NCBI RefSeq assembly: GCF_025561445.1
Contig: NZ_CP095096.1
Span: 785,822 to 849,821, forward strand
Source: Staphylococcus sp. IVB6181
GTDB lineage: Bacteria; Bacillota; Bacilli; Staphylococcales; Staphylococcaceae
DNA length: 64,000 nt
Direction of reading: 5' to 3'
In this document: piece after piece, positions 34,381 through 43,930 of the stretch
How the letters are laid out: the number at the start of each line of letters is the position of its first letter
How positions within the stretch are numbered: position 1 is the stretch's first letter
Program-made: the position numbers and the translations under genes
Notes under the pieces: generated by a model
The model's input: the letters and a program-made list of their open reading frames with translations, nothing else
Database searches by the model: none
Told to the model about the DNA's origin: nothing

Positions 34381-34782
34381 TTAGTCAAAAGTGTACTCGG
34401 CGGCTTATTGATACTGATAGGTATTTTTATAGCTTCGAAAAAAGCAGGCATTTACTCAATTGCGGCCAATATTATCGGCGTGGTTGTGGTTATGATGTTC
34501 GGTGCCAACCATGATGAAATCAATGCCGGCCTTTATGGTTATAATGTCGTCCTTGTAATTTTAGCTTTAGGTGTGACATTTAAAGAGGCATCTGTCTTTA
34601 ACAAATACTTAAGTATGTTGTTTGGAATCATTATTACCGTAGTCATGCATGCAGGCTTAGTCACATGGCTGAAACCTTTCGGTCTGCCGGTATTTACCTT
34701 GCCGTTTATTGTCGCAACATGGATTATGCTGCTGGCGGGCAAATCTGCGTATGCAAAGTCTAAAAATGAAACGCAAGTATAA
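34381..34782 (+). pseudogene. Urea transporter, 3' half only
   Basis: About 133 codons of a urea transporter (UT family): LVKSVLGGLLILIGIFIASKKAG, IIGVVVVMMFGANHDEINAGLYGYN and LKPFGLPVFTLPFIVATWIML are typical of the second UT repeat. The first half is missing. The frame runs upstream to an ATG at 34312, but those 23 codons are antisense to ureF and not part of the transporter, so the open frame is a chimera. A terminator follows, which belonged to the original gene. Confidence 0.78.
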
Positions 34783-34813
34783 AATAAAAAGATAAAAATC
34801 AATAACATAAGAG

Positions 34814-34857
34814 AAGCGGAATGCTGCCCTGATTGTGTAGGGAACATTCCGCTTTTT
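34814..34857. terminator. Terminator between urea transporter remnant and fhuD2
   Basis: AAGCGGAATG (34814-34823) pairs with CATTCCGCTT (34845-34854), with inner CCCT/AGGG pairing and T5. Confidence 0.88.
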
Positions 34858-34873
34858 CACTTGAATTATTTTA

Positions 34874-35788
34874 TTATTTCATGAATTTCTCTTTAAGATC
34901 TTTACGCATAAACTCTAGTGTATACGGGTCATTGTACCAATAAGTTTTAGCATCAACTTTAATCACGTGATTATTTTTAACTGCCGGCAAGTTTTTCCAT
35001 AGATTTGTTTCTGTGTATGAAGGTACTGCTTTGCCTGCACGTGTTGATACGATGTAATCGCCTGCATATTCAGGGATTTTTTCTTGTTTGATTTCTGCCC
35101 AGCCTTCTTTTTCAACAAGTTCTTTTTGTTTTTCAGGCATTTTCAAACCGAATGCTTGATAAATTACTTCGCCGCCGCGACCCCAGTTAGGACCGTACGT
35201 ATAAAGTTTTTTATCAAATTCGTCTAATAAAGAAACAGTCGCATCTTCACCGATTTTGTTTTTAATAGCTTTGCCGTCTTTAGAAGTTTGTTTTTTCCAT
35301 TCTTCTGTCCATTTTTTCGCTTGGTCTTCTTTGCCTAATAATTTACCTAATTCAATTTGCTGATCAAGGTATTTATGTTTAGCATAGTCAAAGACTACAG
35401 TAGGTGCTGCTTTTTGATATTTCTTGATGTTTTTATCAGTTGAGTAAACGATAATTAAATCTGGTTTTTGTTTGATAACTTTTTCTACATCTTCACTGCC
35501 AGTTGCGCCGATTTTTTCAACGTCTTTGAATTTTTCTTTTAAAATAGGGCTGTCATCGACTTGGCTGTTGACTGCGACAATGTTGCCGCCTAATTTTTTA
35601 ATACCGCCCGCATATGTAGGTGCTACTACTGCAATACGTTTAGGGTCTTTCGGTATTTTTACTTTCTTTCCATTATCCATTGTATATGAACGCATTTCTT
35701 GCTTTGAATCTTTTTGATCATTTGATTGTTTACCGCAAGCGGCAAGAACGAATACTAAAATAATCATAGGAATCAATAATTTCTTCAT
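34874..35788 (-). CDS. fhuD2: Hydroxamate siderophore-binding lipoprotein FhuD2
   Basis: A 304-residue lipoprotein; lipobox LAAC with C18 as the lipidated residue. The body is a class III periplasmic-binding-type fold with KDPKRIAVVAPTYAGGIKKLG, LLDEFDKKLYTYGPNWGRGGEVIYQAFG and TYWYNDPYTLEFMRKDLKEK. These are near-identical in my memory to S. aureus FhuD2, which captures ferrichrome, desferrioxamine and related siderophores for FhuCBG. A Fur box at 35807-35821 indicates iron repression. It is monocistronic. Its position beside the urease/urea transporter locus matches S. aureus. Confidence 0.9.
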   Translation of the reverse strand: MKKLLIPMIILVFVLAACGKQSNDQKDSKQEMRSYTMDNGKKVKIPKDPKRIAVVAPTYAGGIKKLGGNIVAVNSQVDDSPILKEKFKDVEKIGATGSEDVEKVIKQKPDLIIVYSTDKNIKKYQKAAPTVVFDYAKHKYLDQQIELGKLLGKEDQAKKWTEEWKKQTSKDGKAIKNKIGEDATVSLLDEFDKKLYTYGPNWGRGGEVIYQAFGLKMPEKQKELVEKEGWAEIKQEKIPEYAGDYIVSTRAGKAVPSYTETNLWKNLPAVKNNHVIKVDAKTYWYNDPYTLEFMRKDLKEKFMK

Positions 35789-35806
35789 CTGTATTTTCCT
35801 CCTAAT

Positions 35807-35821
35807 TGAAAACGATTATCA
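35807..35821 (-). promoter_or_regulatory. Fur box of fhuD2
   Basis: TGAAAACGATTATCA, read on the minus strand as TGATAATCGTTTTCA, is a 7-1-7 Fur dyad (TGATAAT-N-ATTATCA) with two mismatches, located 19 bp before the fhuD2 start. Confidence 0.82.
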
Positions 35822-35902
35822 TTACTCTAGAATTATAATCGTATTTTGCGAAAAGCACAATATAATTTTGTAAAAAATTTTAGAATTGAGTTATTTGAAG
35901 AA

Positions 35903-35941
35903 AGAAAAAGTACCATGCTCTTTGGAAAAGAACACAGTACT
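35903..35941 (-). terminator. Terminator of the acyl-CoA dehydrogenase gene
   Basis: AGTAC (35909-35913) and GTACT (35937-35941) close a longer imperfect stem (TGTGTTCTTT with AAAGAGCATG). T5 follows on the minus strand. Confidence 0.7.
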
Positions 35942-35947
35942 GTCGTT

Positions 35948-37093
35948 TTAAAATAGGTCGAGTTCAGATTTTGCAATGTTCGTATAAGCAGCATCTTGCA
36001 TCGGCGGGTTATGAAGACCGGCACGCATATCACGATAATAACGTTGAAGCGGACGTTCCATTTCTAAACTTTTAGCACCGACGATACGCATTGTAATATC
36101 AATCACTTGCAGACCTTGGTTCATAACCAAGACTTTGCTCGCTGACGTTTCGTTCCATACAGGTGCATCCGGCGATTCATGATACATACGTGCAGTTGAC
36201 CATAAGAATGCGCGTGATGACAGCAATAATGATTCCATCTCTCCGACAGATTGCTGAACGGTAGGGAGATGGGCAATAGATTGATCGATACTGTTCGGCT
36301 GATGTGTTTTCGCAAAGTCTTTCGCATAATCCGCTGCTGCTTGAGCAATTCCTAAATAAACACTTGGAATATGTAAAATCCATCCATTCGGACTTTTAGG
36401 ACCGCCTGCGATTTCTACGAAATTTTCAGTCGGGATTTTAACATTTTCCAGCACTAAATCATGGCTTTCAGTAGCACGCATGCCTAGGACATTCCATGTT
36501 TGTGCAATCGATAAACCTGGTGTACCTTCTTCAACTAAGAAGAAACCGTACTGATCTGTTGCTTCATTGTAGCCGCTTACTAAGAAATGTGTCAGTGCAG
36601 GGCTCATTGAAGTGAAAGTTTTAACACCGTTTAAGATGTAGCTGTCACCTTCTTTAACCGCATGTGTCGAAGGTTTTCCTCCGCGTGTCGGACTGCCGGT
36701 ATCTGCTTCGCTGACTGCACGATTAATCAATGCGCCTTCTTTAACCGCTTTTGCAAACTGATTTAGTAAGTCGTCATCCCATTTCTTTTCTTCATAGAGC
36801 TGTCCGACAACGCTTAAATGCCAGCCGATTGATAGTGCAGTTGCGCCGTCTATTGCGCCTAAATAGGTCTGCAAGATGACCATATCTTCTACTGTTGCAC
36901 CTTCGCCGCCATAGGCTTTAGGCAATGTTAATAAGGTATAGCCTTCTTGTTTCAGCCATTCAATATTTTCATAAGGGAAGCGGCTGTTGAGGTCGTTATG
37001 TTCTGCATGTGCCTGAAAGTCTGCTTTGACAGCTTGTAATTTCTTTAACCATTTTCGTTGTATGTCTGAGTGTATTAATCCTGATTCTAACAA
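35948..37093 (-). CDS. Acyl-CoA dehydrogenase family protein
   Basis: A 381-residue flavoprotein with the acyl-CoA dehydrogenase order: helical N-domain (LTLPKAYGGEGATVEDMV), beta-domain (AVSEADTGSPTRGGKPSTHA, TSMSPALTHFLVSG, WNVLGMRATESHDLVLENVKIP) and C-terminal helices. MR.TxSxD is the usual FAD-site pattern. Staphylococci have few such enzymes and lack a full beta-oxidation set in many species, so the substrate is open; it could also act on other thioesters or nitro/thio compounds in the manner of DszC or SfnC relatives. Monocistronic. Confidence 0.8.
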   Translation of the reverse strand: MLESGLIHSDIQRKWLKKLQAVKADFQAHAEHNDLNSRFPYENIEWLKQEGYTLLTLPKAYGGEGATVEDMVILQTYLGAIDGATALSIGWHLSVVGQLYEEKKWDDDLLNQFAKAVKEGALINRAVSEADTGSPTRGGKPSTHAVKEGDSYILNGVKTFTSMSPALTHFLVSGYNEATDQYGFFLVEEGTPGLSIAQTWNVLGMRATESHDLVLENVKIPTENFVEIAGGPKSPNGWILHIPSVYLGIAQAAADYAKDFAKTHQPNSIDQSIAHLPTVQQSVGEMESLLLSSRAFLWSTARMYHESPDAPVWNETSASKVLVMNQGLQVIDITMRIVGAKSLEMERPLQRYYRDMRAGLHNPPMQDAAYTNIAKSELDLF

Positions 37094-37298
37094 GACGTTT
37101 CCTCCTCACGTTGATAAGTGTATTAAGTTTAGTGTATCACTCGGAATAAAGAGTTGGAAGTTTTTCGTGGTAAGAATCAAAATTCATATCGGCAGAAAAA
37201 CATTCAGTGCACCGCTTAATACAGACATACACAGATGCTTTACATTATTTAGTAAATACAATTAAATAGAGAGTGATAGAACAAGTTGGAGGTAGAAA

Positions 37299-38243
37299 AT
37301 GAAAAAGATATATTTTAATCATGATGGCGGCGTGGATGACTTAGTGTCGTTGTTCTTATTGCTTCAAATGGAAGAGACAGAATTAATCGGGGTCAGTGCA
37401 ATCGGCGCAGACAGTTATGTAGAACCTGCAGTGAGTGCTTCTGTTAAGATTATCAACCGCTTCTCAAACCGCGACTTAAACGTTGCTCCATCTTATGAAA
37501 GAGGAAAGAATCCATTCCCTAAAGATTGGCGCATGCATGCTTTCTTCGTAGATGCTTTGCCTGTCTTGAACGAAAGCAGAACGACAAAGCGTTCAGAAGT
37601 GTCACACTTAGAAGCTTATGAAGATATCATTGAAAAATTAACACAAAGCGATGTACCGGTAACACTCTTATTTACAGGTCCGTTAACTGACCTTGCAAAA
37701 GCATTAGAAATAAAACCGGAAATTACAGAGAAAATTGAACGTTTAGTCTGGATGGGCGGCACTTTCTTAACAAAAGGAAATGCGGAAGAACCTGAGCATG
37801 ACGGTACAGCAGAATGGAATGCATTTTGGGATCCTGAAGCGGTCGCAAAAGTATTCGAGTCAGATATTGAAATAGATATGGTCGCACTCGAAAGTACTAA
37901 TAAAGTACCGTTAACGTTAGATGTACGCCAAATGTGGGCAGACCAAAGAGATAACTTAGGTGTCGATTTCTTAGGTGTTTGTTATGCAGGTGTACCGCCG
38001 TTAACACACTTCGTTACGAACTCAACGTATTTCTTATGGGATGTCTTAACAACCGCTTCAGTCGGCAAACCTGATTTAGTACATGTCCAAGATGTTATGA
38101 CTGAAGTTATTACACATGGTCCAAGTCAAGGCCGTACAAAACGCGTACATGAAGGCGGAAGACTGGTGCATGTGGTGGATGATGTGAATCGCGAAGCTTT
38201 CTTTGAATACATGACACAATTAGCTGCCAAAGTTCAGCAGTAA
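37299..38243 (+). CDS. Nucleoside hydrolase (inosine-uridine preferring type)
   Basis: A 314-residue enzyme that splits ribonucleosides into base and ribose. The N-terminal metal motif is NHDGGVDDLVSLF, a variant of the usual DxDxGxDD (first Asp replaced by Asn), with D13 and D14 kept. LLFTGPLTDLAKAL and MGGTF follow, then EWNAFWDPEAVAKVF, the typical N-x-x-x-DPEA metal/ribose loop. The first-position Asn is a departure from the family and may alter calcium binding. TTGGAGGTAG precedes the ATG. It is separated from bioY by about 100 bp. Confidence 0.85.
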   Translation: MKKIYFNHDGGVDDLVSLFLLLQMEETELIGVSAIGADSYVEPAVSASVKIINRFSNRDLNVAPSYERGKNPFPKDWRMHAFFVDALPVLNESRTTKRSEVSHLEAYEDIIEKLTQSDVPVTLLFTGPLTDLAKALEIKPEITEKIERLVWMGGTFLTKGNAEEPEHDGTAEWNAFWDPEAVAKVFESDIEIDMVALESTNKVPLTLDVRQMWADQRDNLGVDFLGVCYAGVPPLTHFVTNSTYFLWDVLTTASVGKPDLVHVQDVMTEVITHGPSQGRTKRVHEGGRLVHVVDDVNREAFFEYMTQLAAKVQQ

Positions 38244-38268
38244 GCGAGTGTAAAAGTTACACAAATAA

Positions 38269-38336
38269 ATGTAAACTATCCGTAAATTTAAATTAACATA
38301 TGTGCTATAATTTTCCTTGGAATCATACCAAGGAGG
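38269..38336 (+). promoter_or_regulatory. bioY promoter with BirA-like operator and Shine-Dalgarno hairpin
   Basis: ATGTAAAC (38269-38276) and ATTAACAT (38292-38299), 15 bp apart, fit the BirA operator layout (TTGTAAACC-N14/15-GGTTTACAA) with some mismatches. A -10 TATAAT lies at 38306-38311. Then TCCTTGG (38314-38320) pairs with CCAAGGA (38328-38334), which holds part of the AAGGAGG ribosome site in a stem. Confidence 0.6.
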
Positions 38337-38343
38337 TCAGACT

Positions 38344-38895
38344 ATGACAACAAAACATATTACATTCACAGCGATTATGACCGCAATCATTGCTTTACTA
38401 GGGTTGGTACCGCCGATACCTTTACCGTTTATGCCTGTTCCTATCGTATTGCAAAACGTAGGAATCTTCCTCGCAGGTATTCTTTTAGGTAAGAAATATG
38501 GTACATTAAGCGTAATTGTATTTTTAATTTTAGCAGCGTGCGGTGTGCCTGTATTATCGGGCGGCCGCGGCGGAATAGGGGTATTTGCCGGTCCTTCAGC
38601 AGGTTTCTTATTCTTATATCCGGTAGTGGCGTTCTTAATCGGGCTCGCACGCGATAAATTTATCGAACGTATCAACTTTGTACGTCTCTTCATTCCTGTA
38701 TTGATTGCTGGAGTATTGCTTTTAGATATCGCAGGTACTTTAGTGATGGGTGTTTTTACAAATATGCCGTTATCTAAAGCTTTCTTCCTATCTTTTGTCT
38801 TTATGCCTGGAGATGTGGTTAAAGCTGTTATTGCTTGTTTAATCGGTGCAGCTTTATTAAATCATACAAGATTCAAACAATTGATGCGTTTCTGA
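38344..38895 (+). CDS. bioY: Biotin transporter BioY
   Basis: A 183-residue membrane protein, the substrate-binding S component of an ECF-type biotin transporter, with six helices. Family-typical sequences: PPIPLPFMPVPIVLQNVGIFLAGILLGKKYG, VLSGGRGGIGVFAGPSAGFLFLYPVVAFLIG and FMPGDVVKAVIACLIG (the GDVVK motif near the C-terminus). It can work with a shared energy-coupling module. The frame starts upstream at 38317, but ATG 38344 follows AAGGAGGTC. The putative BirA operator suggests repression when biotin is sufficient. Confidence 0.9.
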   Translation: MTTKHITFTAIMTAIIALLGLVPPIPLPFMPVPIVLQNVGIFLAGILLGKKYGTLSVIVFLILAACGVPVLSGGRGGIGVFAGPSAGFLFLYPVVAFLIGLARDKFIERINFVRLFIPVLIAGVLLLDIAGTLVMGVFTNMPLSKAFFLSFVFMPGDVVKAVIACLIGAALLNHTRFKQLMRF

Positions 38896-38915
38896 TTAAA
38901 GAAAGAGGGAGAAAT

Positions 38916-39671
38916 ATGCGGCCACTATCCATGCGACTGATTGATCAGCCAGGCACTATAGCTTATCAAGATGATGAAAAGACAATCTATTTAACACCGT
39001 CAGAGCCTTTGACTTATTACACAAATAAATGGGTGTATCATCAAATGCCGGAGTTTGAGGATTGGTTAGAAGATGCACAAGCACAGTTGAAGCAGCATCA
39101 TCAGCAAGGCAGTCATCATCTTGCATTTTCATTTCCTGAAGATACATCTTTGCCAGAAGTCTTCACAGATTACTTTGATAAAGAAGGTTTTGAACTCGGG
39201 TTATTAGAAATGTATGCGATTGAAGCAGAAGCGCTGCAAGCTGAACTGCCGGAGCATTTGGATATTCGCTGGGTTGATATTTATCATTTAGAGGATTATT
39301 TAAAGATATGCCGCTATTTCTCTTTAGACTATGGCCGAGACTATGCGGATGAAACGGTGAAAACACTGCGCGAGCAATTTGAAGGTTCAACGCATGTAAA
39401 ACGAGTTATCGCTTATCATGAAGGCAAACCTATCGGTACGCTGGATATCATTGAGTCAGACGCAGCGATTGAAATCGATAGTTTCGGGGTCATTAAAGAA
39501 ATGAGAAGACAAGGTGTCGGCCGTGCGATGCAGGCCTTTGTCGCAAACTATGCAAAAAAGAAACCGATTATTTTAATAGCAGACGGCGAGGATACTGCTA
39601 AAGATATGTATATCAAGCAAGGGTATACGTATATCAGTTACAGTTATAACGTTGTGAAAGAGAATATATAA
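38916..39671 (+). CDS. GNAT-family acetyltransferase
   Basis: A 251-residue protein with a unique N-terminal region (about 1-110) and a C-terminal GNAT domain (about 115-245). IGTLDIIESDAAIEIDSFGVIKEMRRQGVGRAMQAFV contains the acetyl-CoA loop RRQGVGRA, and KDMYIKQGYTYISYSYNVV is the final strand/helix. The substrate is unknown. ATG 38916 follows GAGGGAG; the frame reading up to 38835 overlaps bioY and is ignored. It is 20 bp after bioY, so it is likely co-transcribed with it. Confidence 0.75.
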   Translation: MRPLSMRLIDQPGTIAYQDDEKTIYLTPSEPLTYYTNKWVYHQMPEFEDWLEDAQAQLKQHHQQGSHHLAFSFPEDTSLPEVFTDYFDKEGFELGLLEMYAIEAEALQAELPEHLDIRWVDIYHLEDYLKICRYFSLDYGRDYADETVKTLREQFEGSTHVKRVIAYHEGKPIGTLDIIESDAAIEIDSFGVIKEMRRQGVGRAMQAFVANYAKKKPIILIADGEDTAKDMYIKQGYTYISYSYNVVKENI

Positions 39672-39675
39672 AATA

Positions 39676-39720
39676 AAAAGCTGTGTTCACACAAGTCAGT
39701 CTTGTGAGGACACAGCTTTT
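39676..39720. terminator. Bidirectional terminator between acetyltransferase and fdhD genes
   Basis: AAAAGCTGTGT (39676-39686) pairs with ACACAGCTTTT (39710-39720); CACAAG/CTTGTG extends the stem inside. The fdhD stop lies within it. Confidence 0.88.
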
Positions 39721-40508
39721 ATACGTTCTGGATGACTATAAATATTAAAGTTGCCGTCTCTGATAAATCCGATGGCTGTAATATTCAAGTCATTTGCGAG
39801 TGTGACCGCAAGGGTAGTCGGTGCGGATTTAGACAAGATGACACCAACCCCGATTTTAGCAGCTTTGATTAAGATTTCAGATGAAATACGTCCGCTGAAA
39901 ATCAATACCTTATCTCGTACTGGAATATGACGCTCTATACAAAATCCATACAATTTATCTAAGGCATTATGACGCCCGATATCTTGACGATGTTCAAAGA
40001 AAGCTTCGCCGTCGCTGATGGCTGCATTATGCAGGCCGCCGGTACGTTTGAATAATGTGCTGGCTGTCTGCAGTCTTGTCATCATATTAATGACTTGTTT
40101 GGGCGTCAATGTAATATGCGACATAGATGTTTTCGCAATTGCAGCATCGTTTTGGAAATAGAACTCGCGGCTTTTACCGCAGCAAGATGCAATCATACGT
40201 TTTGTCGAATATTCAAAACGATCGCCTAAGTCTTTTGTCAGTTCTACATGAGCAAAGCCTTTACTGTCGTCGATTTGAATGGATTTTAATTCATCGCGTT
40301 TTAAAATCGCGCCTTCAGACGCTAAAAAGCCCAGTACCAATTCTTCCATATGGTCTGGACTGCAGATAACGGTCGCAAATTCCTCGCCATTGACCATAAT
40401 TGTTAAGGGAAATTCGGTAACGTAACTATCTGTAGTTTCAAACAATTCTCCGCCTTCGTAACGGACGATTGTCTGATTGGTTAATACATCTATATCTTTA
40501 TTATTCAT
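39696..40508 (-). CDS. fdhD: Formate dehydrogenase accessory sulfurtransferase FdhD
   Basis: A 270-residue cytosolic protein that passes sulfur from cysteine desulfurase to the molybdenum cofactor before insertion into formate dehydrogenase. The family's catalytic cysteine pair lies in SCCGKSREF (adjacent Cys here, where E. coli has CxxC). GGLHNAAISDG, RHNALDKLYGF and FSGRISSEILIKAAKIGVGVILSKSAPT are highly typical. ATG 40508 has AAGGAG 8 bp upstream; ATG 40514 is too close to it. Its client FdhA is encoded 25 kb away in this window. The gene is divergent from galR. Confidence 0.88.
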   Translation of the reverse strand: MNNKDIDVLTNQTIVRYEGGELFETTDSYVTEFPLTIMVNGEEFATVICSPDHMEELVLGFLASEGAILKRDELKSIQIDDSKGFAHVELTKDLGDRFEYSTKRMIASCCGKSREFYFQNDAAIAKTSMSHITLTPKQVINMMTRLQTASTLFKRTGGLHNAAISDGEAFFEHRQDIGRHNALDKLYGFCIERHIPVRDKVLIFSGRISSEILIKAAKIGVGVILSKSAPTTLAVTLANDLNITAIGFIRDGNFNIYSHPERIKAVSSQD

Positions 40509-40633
40509 AGGCATAACTCCTTAATTCAACAGTATACTATATCTGGTTTATTTTCAAAAAAAGATTGCCTGTTTCAAAACAATGATGAAAGTAAAGTTGT
40601 TTCATCAAAAAATTAATAGTAAACTTAAGGTAA

Positions 40634-41644
<1,011 letters not shown>

Positions 41645-41664
41645 AAAAAGCAGCAATAAATGCA

Positions 41665-41711
41665 TTGACAAAACATTTAGTAAACAAATAAACTTTAATT
41701 GAGTTTACTAA
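41665..41711 (+). promoter_or_regulatory. galK promoter and GalR operator
   Basis: A -35 TTGACA at 41665-41670 is followed by TTAGTAAAC (41677-41685) and GTTTACTAA (41703-41711), a 9-bp inverted repeat that spans the core promoter. A bound repressor would block initiation. The -10 sequence is weak (ATAAAC-like). Confidence 0.65.
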
Positions 41712-41741
41712 TAAATTTTACCTTGAGAGAGGAGTTATTCT

Positions 41742-42908
41742 ATGTTGACAGCGATGAAAGAGCAATTTGAAAAGCAGTTTGATGCACAACCAGAGGTCGC
41801 AGCTTTTGCACCTGGACGCATCAATTTAATCGGAGAGCATACGGATTATAACGGCGGTTATGTATTCCCTGCCGCAATTGAATTAGGGACGTACGGTTTA
41901 GCGCGTAAAAGAGATGACCGTACAATCCGCTTTTATTCATTAAACTTTGAAGAAGCCGGCGTCATTACATTTTCATTAGATGACTTAGACTATGACAAAG
42001 CAGACAGCTGGGCCAACTATCCAAAAGGAATGGTGAAGTTTTTAATTGAAGCGGGTTATAACATTGAAAACGGATTTGATGTAATTGTAGAAGGCAATAT
42101 TCCAAACGGCGCAAGTCTTTCATCTTCAGCATCTATAGAAATGCTGACGGGATGGTTGATGAAATCATTGTTCAATTTAGACGTAGAACGTTTAGAATTG
42201 ATTCAATTAGGACGAAAAGTTGAAAATCACTTTATCGGTGTAAATTCCGGTATCATGGACCAATTTATTGTCGGCATGGGTCAAAAAGACCAAGCAATTT
42301 TGTTAGATACTTCAAGTTTAGAGTATCACTATGTACCGACAGAGTTCGGCGATTATACTATTTCAATTATGAATACCAATAAACGCCGCGAATTAGCAGA
42401 ATCTAAATATAATGAACGTTTAGAAGAATGCCAAAAGGCTTTAGCACTTTTACAACAAGAATTAGATGTGGAAGCATTAGGCCATATTGATGAAGCAACA
42501 TTCGAAGCACATGCACATCTGATTGATGATCCGGTGCTATTAAAACGTGCACGTCATGCAGTAACTGAAAATGCACGTGTCAAAGCAGCATATGATGCAT
42601 TAGAACATTCTGATTTTGAACGCTTCGGTCAATTGCTGAATGAAAGTCATGCATCATTAAAAGATGATTATGAAGTAACAGGTGTTGAATTGGATACTTT
42701 AGCAGAATCTGCACAGCAAGTTGACGGTGTATTAGGTGCCCGTATGACAGGTGCAGGCTTTGCCGGATGTGCGATTGCATTGGTACATCAATCAAAAATC
42801 AAAGCATTAGAAGAAGAAGTCACACGCAACTACACAGAAAAGATTGGTTATGCCCCTTCGTTTTATCATGTCAATATCGGTGACGGTGTTAAATCAATCG
42901 AACTTTAA
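41742..42908 (+). CDS. galK: Galactokinase
   Basis: A 388-residue GHMP kinase that phosphorylates galactose at C1. It has the galactokinase signature PGRINLIGEHTDYNGG (about residues 25-39), the ATP loop PNGASLSSSASIEM (about 119-132) and C-terminal GARMTGAGFAGCAIAL (GHMP motif 3). AGGAG stands 7 bp before the ATG. First structural gene of galKET, 12 bp before galE. Full family length. Confidence 0.94.
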   Translation: MLTAMKEQFEKQFDAQPEVAAFAPGRINLIGEHTDYNGGYVFPAAIELGTYGLARKRDDRTIRFYSLNFEEAGVITFSLDDLDYDKADSWANYPKGMVKFLIEAGYNIENGFDVIVEGNIPNGASLSSSASIEMLTGWLMKSLFNLDVERLELIQLGRKVENHFIGVNSGIMDQFIVGMGQKDQAILLDTSSLEYHYVPTEFGDYTISIMNTNKRRELAESKYNERLEECQKALALLQQELDVEALGHIDEATFEAHAHLIDDPVLLKRARHAVTENARVKAAYDALEHSDFERFGQLLNESHASLKDDYEVTGVELDTLAESAQQVDGVLGARMTGAGFAGCAIALVHQSKIKALEEEVTRNYTEKIGYAPSFYHVNIGDGVKSIEL

Positions 42909-42920
42909 GGAGGACTTTTT

Positions 42921-43913
42921 ATGTCAGTTTTAGTATTAGGCGGCGCAGGTTATATCGGCAGTCATGCTGTACATCAATTATTAGATGAAGGTTATGATGT
43001 CGCAGTGGTAGATAATTTAGGTACAGGACACAGAGGTGCAGTGCCAGAAGCAGTACGTTTTTATGAAGGCGATATTCGAGATAAAGCATTCTTGAATCAA
43101 GTCTTTGAAAAAGAATCGGTAGAAGGTGTGTTTCATTTCTGCGCTTACTCTTTAGTCGGAGAATCCGTTCAAAAACCACTCGAATATTTCAACAATAATG
43201 TTTACGGTATGCAAGTGCTGTTAGAAGTAATGAAAGCACATGATGTGAATGAAATTGTCTTTTCATCAACAGCAGCGGTATACGGCGAACCAGAAGTTGT
43301 ACCGATTCAAGAAGATGTGCAAAAAGCACCGACAAACCCTTACGGCGAAAGCAAGTTAATGATGGAAAAAATGATGCATTGGTGTCATAACGCTTATGGT
43401 GTGAACTATACTGCATTGCGCTACTTCAACGTAGCGGGTGCACGAGAGGACGGCACAATCGGGGAAGATCATAACCCTGAGACACATTTGATTCCTATCG
43501 TGCTTGAAGCGGCTTTAGGCCAAAGAGATGCGATTACAATCTTTGGTGTCGATTATGATACAGAAGATGGTTCTTGTGTCAGAGATTATCTGCATGTCAC
43601 AGACTTGATTGATGCGCATATCTTAGCTTATCAATATCTTAAAAACGGCGGTGAAAGCGGTGCATTCAACTTAGGCAGCAGCCAAGGCTACTCAGTAATT
43701 GAAATTGTAGAAGCAGCACGCAAAGCAACAGGCGAAACGATTAAATCTGAAATAGGAGAACGCCGTGCAGGCGATCCTAGCAAATTGATTGCATCCAGCG
43801 ATAAAGCACGCAAAGTTTTAGGCTGGGAACCTAAACATGACGACATAGAAGAAATCATAGCAACAGCTTGGAATTGGCACCGCGCACATCCAAACGGCTA
43901 CGACGATAAATAA
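42921..43913 (+). CDS. galE: UDP-glucose 4-epimerase
   Basis: A 330-residue extended SDR enzyme that interconverts UDP-galactose and UDP-glucose. NAD motif GGAGYIGSH (residues 7-15), catalytic YGESK (Y141, K145), S/T site FSSTAAVYG, and TALRYFNVAGA. AAGGAGGA precedes the ATG. Middle gene of the gal operon, with 12 bp to galK and 17 bp to galT. Confidence 0.94.
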   Translation: MSVLVLGGAGYIGSHAVHQLLDEGYDVAVVDNLGTGHRGAVPEAVRFYEGDIRDKAFLNQVFEKESVEGVFHFCAYSLVGESVQKPLEYFNNNVYGMQVLLEVMKAHDVNEIVFSSTAAVYGEPEVVPIQEDVQKAPTNPYGESKLMMEKMMHWCHNAYGVNYTALRYFNVAGAREDGTIGEDHNPETHLIPIVLEAALGQRDAITIFGVDYDTEDGSCVRDYLHVTDLIDAHILAYQYLKNGGESGAFNLGSSQGYSVIEIVEAARKATGETIKSEIGERRAGDPSKLIASSDKARKVLGWEPKHDDIEEIIATAWNWHRAHPNGYDDK

Positions 43914-43930
43914 ACGAGGAGGCTATTGAG

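Noticed and set aside
35833..36033. 66-codon frame at the end of the acyl-CoA dehydrogenase gene
   Set aside because: It overlaps the terminator and the coding end in another frame, and is a shadow.
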